64,000 nucleotides of DNA. Origin: Caloramator australicus RC3. Lineage in GTDB: Bacteria; Bacillota; Clostridia; Clostridiales; Caloramatoraceae. Shown piece after piece: positions 33,834 to 43,557 of the stretch. The stretch lies in NCBI RefSeq assembly GCF_000297115.1, contig NZ_CAKP01000113.1, forward strand, positions 1 to 64,000, in the 5' to 3' direction. The notes under the pieces were generated by a model that was not told the origin of the DNA, did not search any database, and saw only the letters and a program-made list of their open reading frames with translations. The translations under genes and the position numbers were made by a program. Position 1 is the first letter of the stretch; each line of letters starts with the position of its first letter.

Positions 33834-35744
33834 TTAATCCTTTTTCACAACAAAGCTGTAAATCCAATAGCACAATACAAGTCCCATAACAGCTGAGGTC
33901 CATGGGCTTGAAGTAATTGCTGGAAGTATCTTTTCTCCTATTCCAATGTTTACTCCAACCATCGCAAAAACTGCAAGAAGTATTCCTACTAAGGATTCTC
34001 CAGCAACCATACCAGAGGCTAAAAGAACTCCCTTTTCTGTCTTTTCCTTTAGAACCTCTTCATTGTCCTTAAACTTCTTATCTACAATTGCCCTTACAAT
34101 ACCACCAATTACTACACCTGCACTTAAATGGATTGGAAGATAAAGTCCAAGGGCAAATGGAAGTATTGGAATGCCCATAAGTTCACACATTACTCCAAAG
34201 GAAATACCTGCAAGAACCAATGTCCATGGAAGCTGTGAAGTCATAATTCCTTTAACAACCATTGACATCATAGTTGCCTGTGGAGCTGGAATTTCCTTTG
34301 AACCAATTCCGTAAGCTGAGTTGAGCATTAGTATAACATAACCTATAGCAGCTGCAGATGCTGCAGATGCAAGGAACATACCAATTTCAAGATTCTTTGG
34401 AGTTCCACCTATTATAAATGTTGTCTTTAAGCTTTGAGCTGTTCCTCCAGCTATTGCAATTGCAACACAAACAATACCACCTGCAATAATAGCAGCAACC
34501 ATTGCCTTATTATCAGCATGTCCAGTGAGCTTTAAAATACCTGTTATAAATAAAAGTGATGAAATTGTCATACCTGAAATTGGATTATTTGAAGTTCCTA
34601 TCATACCAACTAGTCTTGCTGATACAACTGAGAAGAAGAAGGCAAATATAATTACAAATATTGCACCAGCAACTGGAACATTAGTCATTGGGAATAACCA
34701 AGCCATTATAAATACAAATATTGCACCTGCTATTACATAAGTCATAGGAACGTCAACATCTGTTCTCTTTTGGCTTGCCTTTGCACCAATACCTGACATA
34801 GCTGACTTAAAGGATCTTGCTATCGTTGGCATAGCTTTAGCGATGCTTATAAATCCACCTGCAATAACCGCACCAGCACCAACGTATCTTATATATTTAC
34901 TCCATATAGCCCAAGCATCCATGTCTTTAATTAGAGCTGCTGATGGGAATAAAGGTTCAGTAAGCCCCGCACCGATATACTTAATAAGAGGAATTAGCCC
35001 AAGCCAAGCAACGAGTGCTCCTGCAAACATATACATACCGATTTCAATGCCAACGATATAACCAACACCAATTAAAGCTGCTGTAACGTCAGCACCAAAT
35101 ATTGTCCCTTGTAAAGGCTTTATAGTCCATTCAGGTTCATACTTCCAAAGAAGTAACCCTTCTGACAAGAACTTGAATATTCCACCGCCTGCAACACCTG
35201 TCATCATCGTCTTAAATCCTGAACCACCAGCGCTTGAAGAAACTAAAACTTCAGCAGCTGCCATACCTTCAGGATAAATAAGTTTTCCATGTTCCTCAAC
35301 TATTAAATATCTTCTTAAAGGAACAACGAATAAAATACCTAAAAGGCTACCTAAAATTGCAACAACAGTAATTGTTCCAATGGTTAGCTTATCACCAAAA
35401 ATTATAACCGCAGGAATTATAAAAATAAGACCACCTGCTAAGGATTCTCCCATTGAAGCCATCGCTTGAATCATATTAGCTTCAAGGATATTGTTTCTTT
35501 TTAAAATACCTTTAAGTATTCCAGTAGCCAAAATAGCACCAGGAATACCTGCAGCAATTGTCATACCGACCTTAAGTCCAAGGTAAGTGTTTGCTGCTCC
35601 AAATACGATTGCAAAAATAATACCAATAAAGATTGAAAGAACTGTCATTTCTGGCATAGCCTTGCTTACAGGAACATATGGAACATAATCATCACCTGAA
35701 ACTCCGCCATAAGCTCCTGCAGAAAGCCCTTTGTTTTCCGCCAT
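33834..35744 (-). CDS. OPT family oligopeptide transporter 1
   Basis: The 636-aa polytopic protein has about 15 membrane helices and OPT signatures such as GAANTYLGLKVGMTIAAGIP, LIYPEGMAAAEVLV and GNNP-type SNNPISGMTISSLLF. OPT permeases import small peptides or metal chelates using the ion gradient. It is closely related to the second OPT at 38764-40680 over its full length. The ATG follows GGAGGGGG. Two peptidases lie between the paralogs. Confidence 0.93.
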   Translation of the reverse strand: MAENKGLSAGAYGGVSGDDYVPYVPVSKAMPEMTVLSIFIGIIFAIVFGAANTYLGLKVGMTIAAGIPGAILATGILKGILKRNNILEANMIQAMASMGESLAGGLIFIIPAVIIFGDKLTIGTITVVAILGSLLGILFVVPLRRYLIVEEHGKLIYPEGMAAAEVLVSSSAGGSGFKTMMTGVAGGGIFKFLSEGLLLWKYEPEWTIKPLQGTIFGADVTAALIGVGYIVGIEIGMYMFAGALVAWLGLIPLIKYIGAGLTEPLFPSAALIKDMDAWAIWSKYIRYVGAGAVIAGGFISIAKAMPTIARSFKSAMSGIGAKASQKRTDVDVPMTYVIAGAIFVFIMAWLFPMTNVPVAGAIFVIIFAFFFSVVSARLVGMIGTSNNPISGMTISSLLFITGILKLTGHADNKAMVAAIIAGGIVCVAIAIAGGTAQSLKTTFIIGGTPKNLEIGMFLASAASAAAIGYVILMLNSAYGIGSKEIPAPQATMMSMVVKGIMTSQLPWTLVLAGISFGVMCELMGIPILPFALGLYLPIHLSAGVVIGGIVRAIVDKKFKDNEEVLKEKTEKGVLLASGMVAGESLVGILLAVFAMVGVNIGIGEKILPAITSSPWTSAVMGLVLCYWIYSFVVKKD

Positions 35745-35891
35745 GGTTCCCCCTCCTTTAGAAATTTGTTATATTTTGTCGCACAAATATATAAATTCTA
35801 CATAATTCTAAAAATTCCTTCTTTGCTTTTAAAAAAATTTTAATTTTTTATATTTTTTTATATCCTATTTGTCATTTTTTGAATAAAAAAA

Positions 35892-35912
35892 AGCACCTCA
35901 TTATGAGATGCT
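35892..35912 (-). terminator. Terminator after M19 dipeptidase
   Basis: AGCAcCTCA-tta-TGAGaTGCT followed by T8 on the minus strand. It overlaps the gene's stop codon. Confidence 0.8.
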
Positions 35913-36866
35913 CACTTTAAAAACCTTTTCAATATTTTTATACGCTATCTTCTCAATATCTTCATGTTTGTAACCTCTTTTTAAAAGCAAATCAATCGCA
36001 TCTTTGGATTTTGACGCATCTTCAAGCCCTTTAGTTGCTTTATTTTCTTCAGAAAAGCTCGATGTAGCATCAAAACTTAGAAAGTCGCAAAAATCAAATC
36101 CAAGGGCAACGTGATCTATTCCTGCCTTTTCAACCATATAGTCTATATGCTCAATAAAACCTTCAATCGTCGCATTAAATTCATCTACAAAATCCGGCCA
36201 TGCATTAATACCAATGACTCCTCCTTTTTCTGCAATAGCCTTTATCTGATCATCCTTTAAATTTCTTGGATGAGGGCAAAGAGAATAAGCATTTGAATGG
36301 GATGCTATTATTGGCCCTGTTGTAATTTCGCATATATCCCAAAATGTTTTTTCATTAGCATGGGAAACATCGATTAAAATCCCAAGTTCTTCAAGTTTTT
36401 TGACAGCAACTTGTCCAAGCCTTGTTAGACCTCTTTTTGGATCTCCCTTAACCCCTGTTCCCAATTCATTTTCCTCATTCCACGTTAAACTTGCATGTCT
36501 TATTCCTATTTCATACAAGAGATCTAAATAATGAATATCTCCCTTTATTCCCAAAAGGCCCTCACATCCTAAGACAACCTGCATCTTGCCTTCCTGTCTT
36601 ATCCTTTCAAAATCCTCATATTTTAGAACAACTTCCGCAATATCTTTAATATCCTTCAATTCCTTTAAACCTTCATTAATAATTTCATTCATCCTATCTA
36701 ATGGATCCATATTCATTTTATCTATCCAAACAACAGCAATTAAACCGCCTATCCCACCCCTTTTTAATTTTTCATAATGATACTTTCTAAAAACATCCCT
36801 TTCACCATTTTGCCTTTTTACGGTTATATCCACTAAAATATCAGAATGCGCATCAAATATAAACAT
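35901..36866 (-). CDS. Membrane-dipeptidase family (M19) peptidase
   Basis: The 321-aa zinc peptidase has metal-ligand segments FDAHSDILVD, VVLGCEGL, DVSHANEKTF and ASHSNAYSLCPHPRNL, and HVALGFDFCDF. Bacterial M19 enzymes hydrolyse dipeptides including D-residue ones and lack a membrane anchor, as here. It is downstream of pepV and beside the OPT genes, fitting intracellular breakdown of imported peptides. Confidence 0.92.
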   Translation of the reverse strand: MFIFDAHSDILVDITVKRQNGERDVFRKYHYEKLKRGGIGGLIAVVWIDKMNMDPLDRMNEIINEGLKELKDIKDIAEVVLKYEDFERIRQEGKMQVVLGCEGLLGIKGDIHYLDLLYEIGIRHASLTWNEENELGTGVKGDPKRGLTRLGQVAVKKLEELGILIDVSHANEKTFWDICEITTGPIIASHSNAYSLCPHPRNLKDDQIKAIAEKGGVIGINAWPDFVDEFNATIEGFIEHIDYMVEKAGIDHVALGFDFCDFLSFDATSSFSEENKATKGLEDASKSKDAIDLLLKRGYKHEDIEKIAYKNIEKVFKVSIS

Positions 36867-36891
36867 ATTTCCTACCCCCCAAAATTTAAGA

Positions 36892-36938
36892 GAATTAGCA
36901 AGATAAGCAGGGAATAACCCTGCTTATCTTGCTAATTC
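36892..36938 (-). terminator. Exceptionally long perfect terminator of pepV
   Basis: A perfect 21-bp stem with a 5-base loop; arms are 36892-36912 and 36918-36938. The upstream arm encodes the last four codons and stop of pepV (ELAR-stop). Confidence 0.85.
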
Positions 36939-38312
36939 ATACATTGCCTTTGCATAAATCTTTGTAATTGTTATAAGATCCTCAATTTCAATATATTCAT
37001 TTGCTTGATGAATTACGTCTGGCTTTCCTGGGAAAAGTGGTCCAAATGCAAGTGTGTTTGGCATTTCCTTTGCATAGGTTCCACCGCCTATTGCCAAAGG
37101 CTCGCTGTTATCATTAACAAATTCCCTATAAACCTTCATAAGCTTTTGAACTAACTCATGATCCTTTGCAAAATAAAGGGGTTCCTGATGAGCAAGATCT
37201 TCCACCTTTATTCCTGTTCCTTCAATTCTTTTGTTAAATGGATTCATCATATCCTCAAGCTTATATGTGCAGGGATATCTTAAGTTAAGGGCCATAGTAA
37301 CTTTATCTTCATTCATATTAATAACACCAACGTTAAAAGAAAGTTCCCCTGTTTCATCCTTTAAGTAGCATCCAAAGGATTCACCCTTTGTTTCAAAACC
37401 AACAAATTTATTCATAAAGTCTATAAAATCCTTAATATCGCTATCTGTTAAATTAATCTCTCCAAGGAAGGCAAACATAATCATTATTGCATTTTTCCCA
37501 TGTTCTGGAACGCTTCCATGGGCTGAAACGCCAAAGGCCTTAACTATTAGTTTATCTTCCTTTTCTTCAACTTTAACTTCAAATCCGGTTCTTCTTATAA
37601 AATCTTCAGCCTTCTCAATTATCGCTCCTTTATCCTTTGCAGCAATTCCTGCTTCGCAGTAATCCGGCACCATATTAGCTCTTTGTCCGCCCTTTATGTA
37701 TTCTATCCTTATATCACCATTTCCCTTTTTCTCAAGTTCCTTTACTATATTAAACACAGTTAATCCTTTTTCAGCATGTATTAATGGAAATTCAGCATCA
37801 GGTGTAAAGCCAGCAACTGGAGGCTTTTCTGATTTTAAATAATATGGGATATCGTTAGAACCTGTTTCTTCATTAGTTCCAAATATTATTCTTATCCTCT
37901 TTGAAAGGGGTAAATTTAAATCCTTAATAGCCTTTAATCCATATAAAGCAGCAATCATTGGTCCCTTATCATCAAGGGCACCCCTTGCATATATTTTCCC
38001 ATCGTGTATTTCTGCACCGTAAGGTGGATAATGCCATCCATCTCCTTCTGGAACAACATCTAAATGTCCTAATACTGCTATGTAATCTTCTCCTTCGCCA
38101 TATTCAGCATATCCAACATATCCATCCATGTTAACAGCTTTAAATCCAAGCTCCATAGATAAATTCAAAGCATATTCTAAGGATTTTGCAACACCTTCAC
38201 CAAAGGGCATTCCTTCCTTTGGAGTATCCTCAACGCTTTTAATCTTTAAAATTTCTTGCGTTGACCTTATAATCTCATCCCTCATACCTTCAATTTTTAA
38301 ATTAAGATCCAT
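36924..38312 (-). CDS. pepV: Dipeptidase PepV (M20 family)
   Basis: The 462-aa M20 zinc dipeptidase has ligands in VLGHLDVVPEGDGW, GALDDKGPM, FGTNEETGSNDI and PDAEFPLIHAEKG, with a late His in PDVIHQANEYIE. It cleaves a wide range of dipeptides. It follows the PqqD-like gene by 12 bases and is probably co-transcribed with it. Confidence 0.93.
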   Translation of the reverse strand: MDLNLKIEGMRDEIIRSTQEILKIKSVEDTPKEGMPFGEGVAKSLEYALNLSMELGFKAVNMDGYVGYAEYGEGEDYIAVLGHLDVVPEGDGWHYPPYGAEIHDGKIYARGALDDKGPMIAALYGLKAIKDLNLPLSKRIRIIFGTNEETGSNDIPYYLKSEKPPVAGFTPDAEFPLIHAEKGLTVFNIVKELEKKGNGDIRIEYIKGGQRANMVPDYCEAGIAAKDKGAIIEKAEDFIRRTGFEVKVEEKEDKLIVKAFGVSAHGSVPEHGKNAIMIMFAFLGEINLTDSDIKDFIDFMNKFVGFETKGESFGCYLKDETGELSFNVGVINMNEDKVTMALNLRYPCTYKLEDMMNPFNKRIEGTGIKVEDLAHQEPLYFAKDHELVQKLMKVYREFVNDNSEPLAIGGGTYAKEMPNTLAFGPLFPGKPDVIHQANEYIEIEDLITITKIYAKAMYELAR

Positions 38313-38324
38313 ATTGATTCCCCC

Positions 38325-38678
38325 TTATTCTTGTTTTCCTCTTTCAAAGGCAATCCAGCCACGTCTGTTTAAATATCTTAAATACATAATAAGCCTTTCA
38401 TAAACTGGTTCAGCCTCTTTTCCAAATTCCTCTAAAAGCTTTTGTCCTATGTCATAAACAGTATTTTCCCCATCGATAAGTTCCCATACCCTTGAACCTA
38501 ATCCATCAAGCTCAATATCGCTTACCGCAGGCTTTTTAACAAGCCATCTTAAAAATTTTTCGATGGGCTTGTTATGGTAAAATATTAAATAAATTTTTCC
38601 ATCCCTTTTTTCAAATGTAAGATGTTTTTTCCTTGGGATATAAAGTAAAAAATTATCATCCTTCTTTTGCTTTGCCAT
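38325..38678 (-). CDS. PqqD-like protein
   Basis: The 117-aa protein has a basic N-terminal part and a PqqD-like winged-helix domain (LDGLGSRVWELIDGENTVYDI, then LLEEFGKEAEPVYERL). PqqD proteins present precursor peptides to radical-SAM enzymes. No radical-SAM gene or precursor is visible, and the neighbours are pepV and an OPT transporter, so the role here is unknown. Confidence 0.75.
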   Translation of the reverse strand: MAKQKKDDNFLLYIPRKKHLTFEKRDGKIYLIFYHNKPIEKFLRWLVKKPAVSDIELDGLGSRVWELIDGENTVYDIGQKLLEEFGKEAEPVYERLIMYLRYLNRRGWIAFERGKQE

Positions 38679-38700
38679 AAAATCACCTGCCCAGTAAATT

Positions 38701-38726
38701 AAAGGAGAAGCAAAAGCTTCTCCTTT
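38701..38726 (-). terminator. Terminator after OPT transporter 2
   Basis: AAAGGAGAAGC-aaaa-GCTTCTCCTTT, perfect 11-bp stem, between OPT 2 and the PqqD-like gene. Confidence 0.8.
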
Positions 38727-38763
38727 AATTATAACTTACTATTACAATATTTAAAAGAAATTT

Positions 38764-40680
38764 TTAACCTTCTCTTTTTGTAGAAAAACTATATACCCAG
38801 AAGGAGAAAATTAAAAGAACAATTGCTGCAGTCCATGGACTTCCTGTGATAAGTGGAGCAATCCTTCCTCCAAAGGCTATATCTATGCCAAGTCCTGCAA
38901 AGGCTGCCACCAAAATTCCCATCAGTGCATCACCAGCAACAAGCCCCGATGCCAGCAAAACTCCCTTTTCTATTTGTTCCTTTTGAACTTTCTCGTTATC
39001 CTTAAATCTATTTTCAACAAATAGCCTTATAAGCCCTCCAACTAATATTCCTGCGCTTAAATGTATTGGAAGATATAGCCCAAGGGCAACTGGAAGTATC
39101 GGAATACCCATTAGGGCAGTCATAACTCCAAACACTGCACCTACTATTACAAGAGCCCAAGGAAGCTGTCCTGTCATAACTCCCTTAACAACCATCGACA
39201 TTAATGTCGCCTGGGGTGCTGCTATTTGTTCTGAACCTATGCCATAAATTCTGTTGAGCATAAGAACAACCATTCCAACAAAAACCGATGCAATAGCAAG
39301 ACCTATATACATACCTATCTCAACATACTTTGGAGTTCCACCTATGATAAAGGTTGTCTTTAAGCTCTGTGCTGCACCGCCAGCTACTGCAATTGCAACA
39401 CAAACGATAGCACCGGCAACAAGAGCTGTTATCATTCCTGCATCCCCTGTATATCCAGTAAATCTTAGAACGGATGTTATAAAGAGCAAAGTTGCAATTG
39501 TCATACCGGAGACAGGATTATTGGATGCCCCTACAAGACCAACTATCCTTGCTGAAACTACTGCAAAGAAGAAGGAGAAAAATACAGCAAGAAGTGCCCC
39601 TATTGGACCAGTCTTTACAACTGGAATAAACCATGCAAGGAAAAATACCAAGAAGGCTCCAATTATAACATAGGTCATAGGAACATCCATTTCAGTTCTT
39701 TTTTGTGCTGCACCCTTTGCACCTATTCCTGATATCGCTGATCTGAAGGAGTTTATAATAGTTGGTAAAGATCTTCCAAGGCTTATAAATCCCCCAGCTG
39801 CAACGGCACCAGCACCAATGTATCTTATATATTTACTCCAAATCTGCCAAGCATTCATTTCTGAAATAGGAACTGTTGCAGGGAAAAGAGGTGTTGTAAG
39901 CCCTGCACCTATATATTTTATAAGAGGTATTAATCCAAGCCAAGCAACAATAGCCCCAGCAAACATATAAAGGGCTGCCTCCATACCGACGATATATCCG
40001 ACTCCAACAAGGGATGCCATGGCATCAACACCAAATATAGTTCCTTGAAGTGGCCTTATAGTCCATTCAGGTTCCTCAAGCCAAAATCTAAATCCTCCTG
40101 AAAGGAGCTTATAAAGTCCTCCACCAAATAATCCTGTCATGACAGTTCTAAAACCAGCTCCTCCTTGACTTCCTGTAACTAAAACTTCAGCAGCAGCCAT
40201 CGATTCAGGATAGATTAATTTCCCGTGTTCTTCAACTAATAAGTATCTTCTTAAAGGAACTACAAATAATATACCAACAAGACCTCCAAGCAATGTAACG
40301 AAAACAATAGTTGAAAGCTTTAGCTCAAATCCCCAGATTATTATCGCAGGTAATGTGAAAATTACTCCACCTGCAATCGACTCTCCCATTGCAGCAATCC
40401 CCTGAACCATGTTAGCTTCAAGGATATTATTTCTTCTAAAAATTCCCCTTAAAAGCCCAGTTCCTAATATTGCTGCAGGAATACCGGCTGCAATAGTCAT
40501 ACCAACCTTAAGCCCAAGGTATGTATTTGCAGCTCCAAAAACTATCGCAAACAAAACTCCGAGTAAAATAGAAACTATTGTGGCCTCAGGCATAGCCTCA
40601 CTTGCAGGAATAAAAGGAATATATTCATCTCCACTTACTCCACCATAGGCTCCGTGTGAAAGCCCTTTCTTTTCTGACAT
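38764..40680 (-). CDS. OPT family oligopeptide transporter 2
   Basis: The 638-aa polytopic protein is a full-length paralog of the transporter at 33834-35744, with the same N-terminus (HGAYGGVSGDEYIPF), GAANTYLGLKVGMTIAAGIP and SNNPVSGMTIATLLF. Duplication with sequence divergence suggests different peptide preferences. It has its own leader and terminator. The ATG follows GGAGGG. Confidence 0.93.
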   Translation of the reverse strand: MSEKKGLSHGAYGGVSGDEYIPFIPASEAMPEATIVSILLGVLFAIVFGAANTYLGLKVGMTIAAGIPAAILGTGLLRGIFRRNNILEANMVQGIAAMGESIAGGVIFTLPAIIIWGFELKLSTIVFVTLLGGLVGILFVVPLRRYLLVEEHGKLIYPESMAAAEVLVTGSQGGAGFRTVMTGLFGGGLYKLLSGGFRFWLEEPEWTIRPLQGTIFGVDAMASLVGVGYIVGMEAALYMFAGAIVAWLGLIPLIKYIGAGLTTPLFPATVPISEMNAWQIWSKYIRYIGAGAVAAGGFISLGRSLPTIINSFRSAISGIGAKGAAQKRTEMDVPMTYVIIGAFLVFFLAWFIPVVKTGPIGALLAVFFSFFFAVVSARIVGLVGASNNPVSGMTIATLLFITSVLRFTGYTGDAGMITALVAGAIVCVAIAVAGGAAQSLKTTFIIGGTPKYVEIGMYIGLAIASVFVGMVVLMLNRIYGIGSEQIAAPQATLMSMVVKGVMTGQLPWALVIVGAVFGVMTALMGIPILPVALGLYLPIHLSAGILVGGLIRLFVENRFKDNEKVQKEQIEKGVLLASGLVAGDALMGILVAAFAGLGIDIAFGGRIAPLITGSPWTAAIVLLIFSFWVYSFSTKREG

Positions 40681-40805
40681 ACTATCCCTCCTTATAAACT
40701 TTTACCAAAATATAATAAGTCTTATTCATTCTTCACAATGTCGTTTATTTTACATTTTTGTCTATTATTATATTAACCCTATTTTAATTTTTAATACCAA
40801 AGAAA

Positions 40806-40836
40806 AAGGCATCGGAGTTTAATCCCCCAATGCCTT
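40806..40836 (-). terminator. Terminator after murJ
   Basis: AAGGCATcGG...CCaATGCCTT is followed by T5 on the minus strand. Confidence 0.8.
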
Positions 40837-40841
40837 GATCG

Positions 40842-42398
40842 TTATTTTTTAACCATCTTAACCATAAACTTTACCTCATCCATCTTTAATATAACTGCAA
40901 CTAAAGCATAAACAACTATTCCAACGAAAACAGCACCACCAACTCCTATAAGCTGCATAAGTTTTGATTCTATTCCAAAATTATATTCAAGAAATTTGTA
41001 TGTTACAAGGGTGGCAATCCCCATAACTATCGATGCTCCAATTGATTTTACAGTGGATATTATTATTTCCTTTTCCTTTAATCCATTTAGCTTTTTAGAA
41101 AGTCCCCTTTGAAGCAGAATCATATTTAATATACTTGATATAGAATAAGAAAGGGCAATTCCACCTATTGCAAGCTGTTTAAAGAACATAACAAACATTA
41201 AGTTCAAAAGTATATTAACTAAAACCGTTAAGGCCCCTACCTTAACAGGTGTTTTTGTATCCTGCAGAGAATAAAACCCTCTTGTCGATATCTGAACTGC
41301 CGATTGTCCGACTACAGCAAAGCTGTAAAAGGCAAGGGCATAGGCAGTAACTAAAACGTCCTGCTCGCCAAATTTTCCAGTCTTAAATAAAAGCCTTATT
41401 ATAGGAACATTTAAAGCAATCATACCAATTGCAGAAGGGATAGTTATAAACATTACCATCCTCATTCCGAGGGAAAAGGTTTCTTTAAATTTATCATATT
41501 CTCCCCTTGCAATATGCATATTTAAGCTTGGAAATATTGTTGTTGCAATTCCCATAGCGAAAATTCCAAGAGGCAAAAGCATAAGCCTATTTGCGTATCT
41601 TAAGGCAGTTATACTTCCCTCGCCTAAAACTGAAGCGATATTTTGATTTACCACAAGGTTAAGCTGAGATATCGAAAGACCAATGATTGCAGGTCCCATA
41701 AGCTGAAGCATCCTTTTATATCCCTCATGTTTTAAATCGAGCTGGAATCTAAACCTTTTCCCAACTTTTAAAAAGTCAGGAACCTGAACTAAAAAGTTTA
41801 AAAGAGCACCAAAAATAACTCCTGCTGCAAGCCCAAAAATTCCAAATCTATTTCCTAATAAAGCTGCACCAAGGATCATCCCAACATTATATAAAACCGG
41901 GCCTACAGATGGTGATGTAAAAATATTATATGAGTTTAAAATCCCCCTCGTAAGACCTGCAAGAACTGTAAAGGTTACAGCCGTAAACATTATCCTTGTA
42001 AGCTTAACTGTTAAATCAAACATTTCCCTGCTATTTAAGCTTCCAACAGCAACTAAAGGCACAAGAAACTTGGCAAATGTAATTCCTAAAATATTGAATA
42101 TTATAATAAAAATAATTGCAACAGTAATAAACGTGTTTGCTGCCCTCCAGGCGTTATCATCATCTTCCTTGGCAATATATTGAGTAAAAACTGGCATAAA
42201 CCCTGAACTTAATGCCCCACCTACCAAAAGGTAAAACATAACATCAGGAATTGTAAAGGCTGCAAAAAACGCATCGGTGACATAGCTTCTTCCATAAACC
42301 TTTGCAACAATCATTTCCCTTACAAACCCTAATATTCTGCTTAAAAAAAGCATGAGCATAACTATAGCCGTTGCCCTGCCTATATTCTTCTTCGACAT
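40842..42398 (-). CDS. murJ: Lipid II flippase MurJ
   Basis: The 518-aa MOP-family protein has about 14 helices and MurJ signatures FLSRILGFVREMIVAKVYG, ALSSGFMPVFTQY and ARGEYDKFKE. It flips lipid II for peptidoglycan synthesis. I chose the ATG at 42398 (MSKKNIGRA) behind GGAG. An earlier ATG at 42428 would start inside a short palindromic repeat. Confidence 0.93.
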   Translation of the reverse strand: MSKKNIGRATAIVMLMLFLSRILGFVREMIVAKVYGRSYVTDAFFAAFTIPDVMFYLLVGGALSSGFMPVFTQYIAKEDDDNAWRAANTFITVAIIFIIIFNILGITFAKFLVPLVAVGSLNSREMFDLTVKLTRIMFTAVTFTVLAGLTRGILNSYNIFTSPSVGPVLYNVGMILGAALLGNRFGIFGLAAGVIFGALLNFLVQVPDFLKVGKRFRFQLDLKHEGYKRMLQLMGPAIIGLSISQLNLVVNQNIASVLGEGSITALRYANRLMLLPLGIFAMGIATTIFPSLNMHIARGEYDKFKETFSLGMRMVMFITIPSAIGMIALNVPIIRLLFKTGKFGEQDVLVTAYALAFYSFAVVGQSAVQISTRGFYSLQDTKTPVKVGALTVLVNILLNLMFVMFFKQLAIGGIALSYSISSILNMILLQRGLSKKLNGLKEKEIIISTVKSIGASIVMGIATLVTYKFLEYNFGIESKLMQLIGVGGAVFVGIVVYALVAVILKMDEVKFMVKMVKK

Positions 42399-42417
42399 TC
42401 TTCTACTCCTTTCTAAA

Positions 42418-42437
42418 GTGCCTGGCACTTAAGATTT
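42418..42437. repeat. 20-bp palindromic repeat, copy B
   Basis: GTGCCTGGCACTTAAGATTT on the plus strand, identical to the inverse of 32111-32130. Here the palindrome is AAGTGCC-t-GGCACTT, just upstream of murJ. Confidence 0.7.
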
Positions 42438-42542
42438 AAGTTTCTTTTTTCATGTAAATTAAACCCCTCAGTTATTTTACCACTTGAGATTGTTATATAT
42501 CAAGGGATAGAATTAAGTTAGGAATAAAATAAAAACAAAAAA

Positions 42543-42561
42543 GCAGAGAATAATTCTCTGC
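42543..42561 (-). terminator. Terminator after lplA
   Basis: GCAGAGAA-taa-TTCTCTGC followed by T6 on the minus strand. Confidence 0.85.
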
Positions 42562-42564
42562 CAC

Positions 42565-43557
42565 TTAAATATTTATGTTGCTGAGCCAATCAATAATATT
42601 ATTAATAAGTTCTTTCCCATCTGCGTCGATATCAATCTTTCTTAAACTTTCATTAATAGTATCAAAATTAAAATCTAAATCTTTAATGGCTAAATTAATT
42701 TTTTCAATAACTTGAGTCTCTATAGCATCAGAATAAACGTATGACTTCACAATTTTACCCTTTTCAAGTTGCAAATTAAATTCTATCTCGCCCCATATAA
42801 ACCTTTTTGAAAAACTTATATTAAAATCCGGTGTTTCTCCATAAATCCATTCCCAAGATGAATGTTTTTCATAAAATTTTTCTATATTAAATGCAATAGG
42901 ATCTACAATTTCAATATTATTACCATAAACATTTTTAAATTCTTCTATCAGCCTATTTATTATTGCTTCTACAGTTATTTCAGGTTTAATATCTTTCAAA
43001 TTAACGACCCTAGCTTTTACTGAATCTATTCCCTTTGAAATGATTTTTTCTTTTGATACGTTTAGATATCTTATCATTCTTGATATATCAGTATTAACTA
43101 AAATTGTTCCATGGTGAAGTCCTACGTGCTCATCGACATAAAATGCGTTACCTGAAAATTTCCTTCCATTTGCAATAATATCATTTCTTCCTGAAAGTTC
43201 TGCGTTAATACCTAGCTTTTTTATTGCATTTAATATTAGATTAAATTGTTTAGTTTGATCATATTGCTCTTTATCGACTAAAAAAGAAAAATTTACATTC
43301 CCAAGATCATGATAGACCGCTCCTCCTCCAGTAATACGTCTTGCAATTTTCCCACCATTCCTTTTTAGTGTAGTAATATTGCACTCTTTCCATGGATTTT
43401 GATTCTTCCCAATAATAACGGTTTTGTCATTTTGCCATATATATAAAAAAATTTCTCCTTTATTTATTGAGTTCAAAATAGCTTCTTCAAGAGCTAAGTT
43501 GAACCATGGATCATATATCTTTGAAAATACGATTTTAGGTTTAATATTTCTATGCAA
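42565..43557 (-). CDS. lplA: Lipoate-protein ligase
   Basis: The ~330-aa enzyme attaches lipoate to lipoyl domains via lipoyl-AMP. Visible are RRITGGGAVYHDLGNVNFSF, KFSGNAFYVDEHVGLHHGTIL and a C-terminal accessory domain. I prefer the TTG at 43557, 8 bases after AAGGGAG and overlapping the end of lpdA by 8 bases; the frame is open to 43578. The obvious local substrate is the lipoyl domain of the adjacent LpdA. Confidence 0.9.
   Translation of the reverse strand: MHRNIKPKIVFSKIYDPWFNLALEEAILNSINKGEIFLYIWQNDKTVIIGKNQNPWKECNITTLKRNGGKIARRITGGGAVYHDLGNVNFSFLVDKEQYDQTKQFNLILNAIKKLGINAELSGRNDIIANGRKFSGNAFYVDEHVGLHHGTILVNTDISRMIRYLNVSKEKIISKGIDSVKARVVNLKDIKPEITVEAIINRLIEEFKNVYGNNIEIVDPIAFNIEKFYEKHSSWEWIYGETPDFNISFSKRFIWGEIEFNLQLEKGKIVKSYVYSDAIETQVIEKINLAIKDLDFNFDTINESLRKIDIDADGKELINNIIDWLSNINI

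Noticed and set aside
35745-35890. Possible CodY box upstream of OPT transporter 1 (AATTTTTAGAATT)
   Set aside because: It has too many mismatches to the 15-bp consensus in very A/T-rich DNA.
42399-42428. Start of murJ at 42428
   Set aside because: It lies within the 20-bp palindromic repeat and lacks a ribosome site; the ATG at 42398 has one and gives the normal N-terminus.
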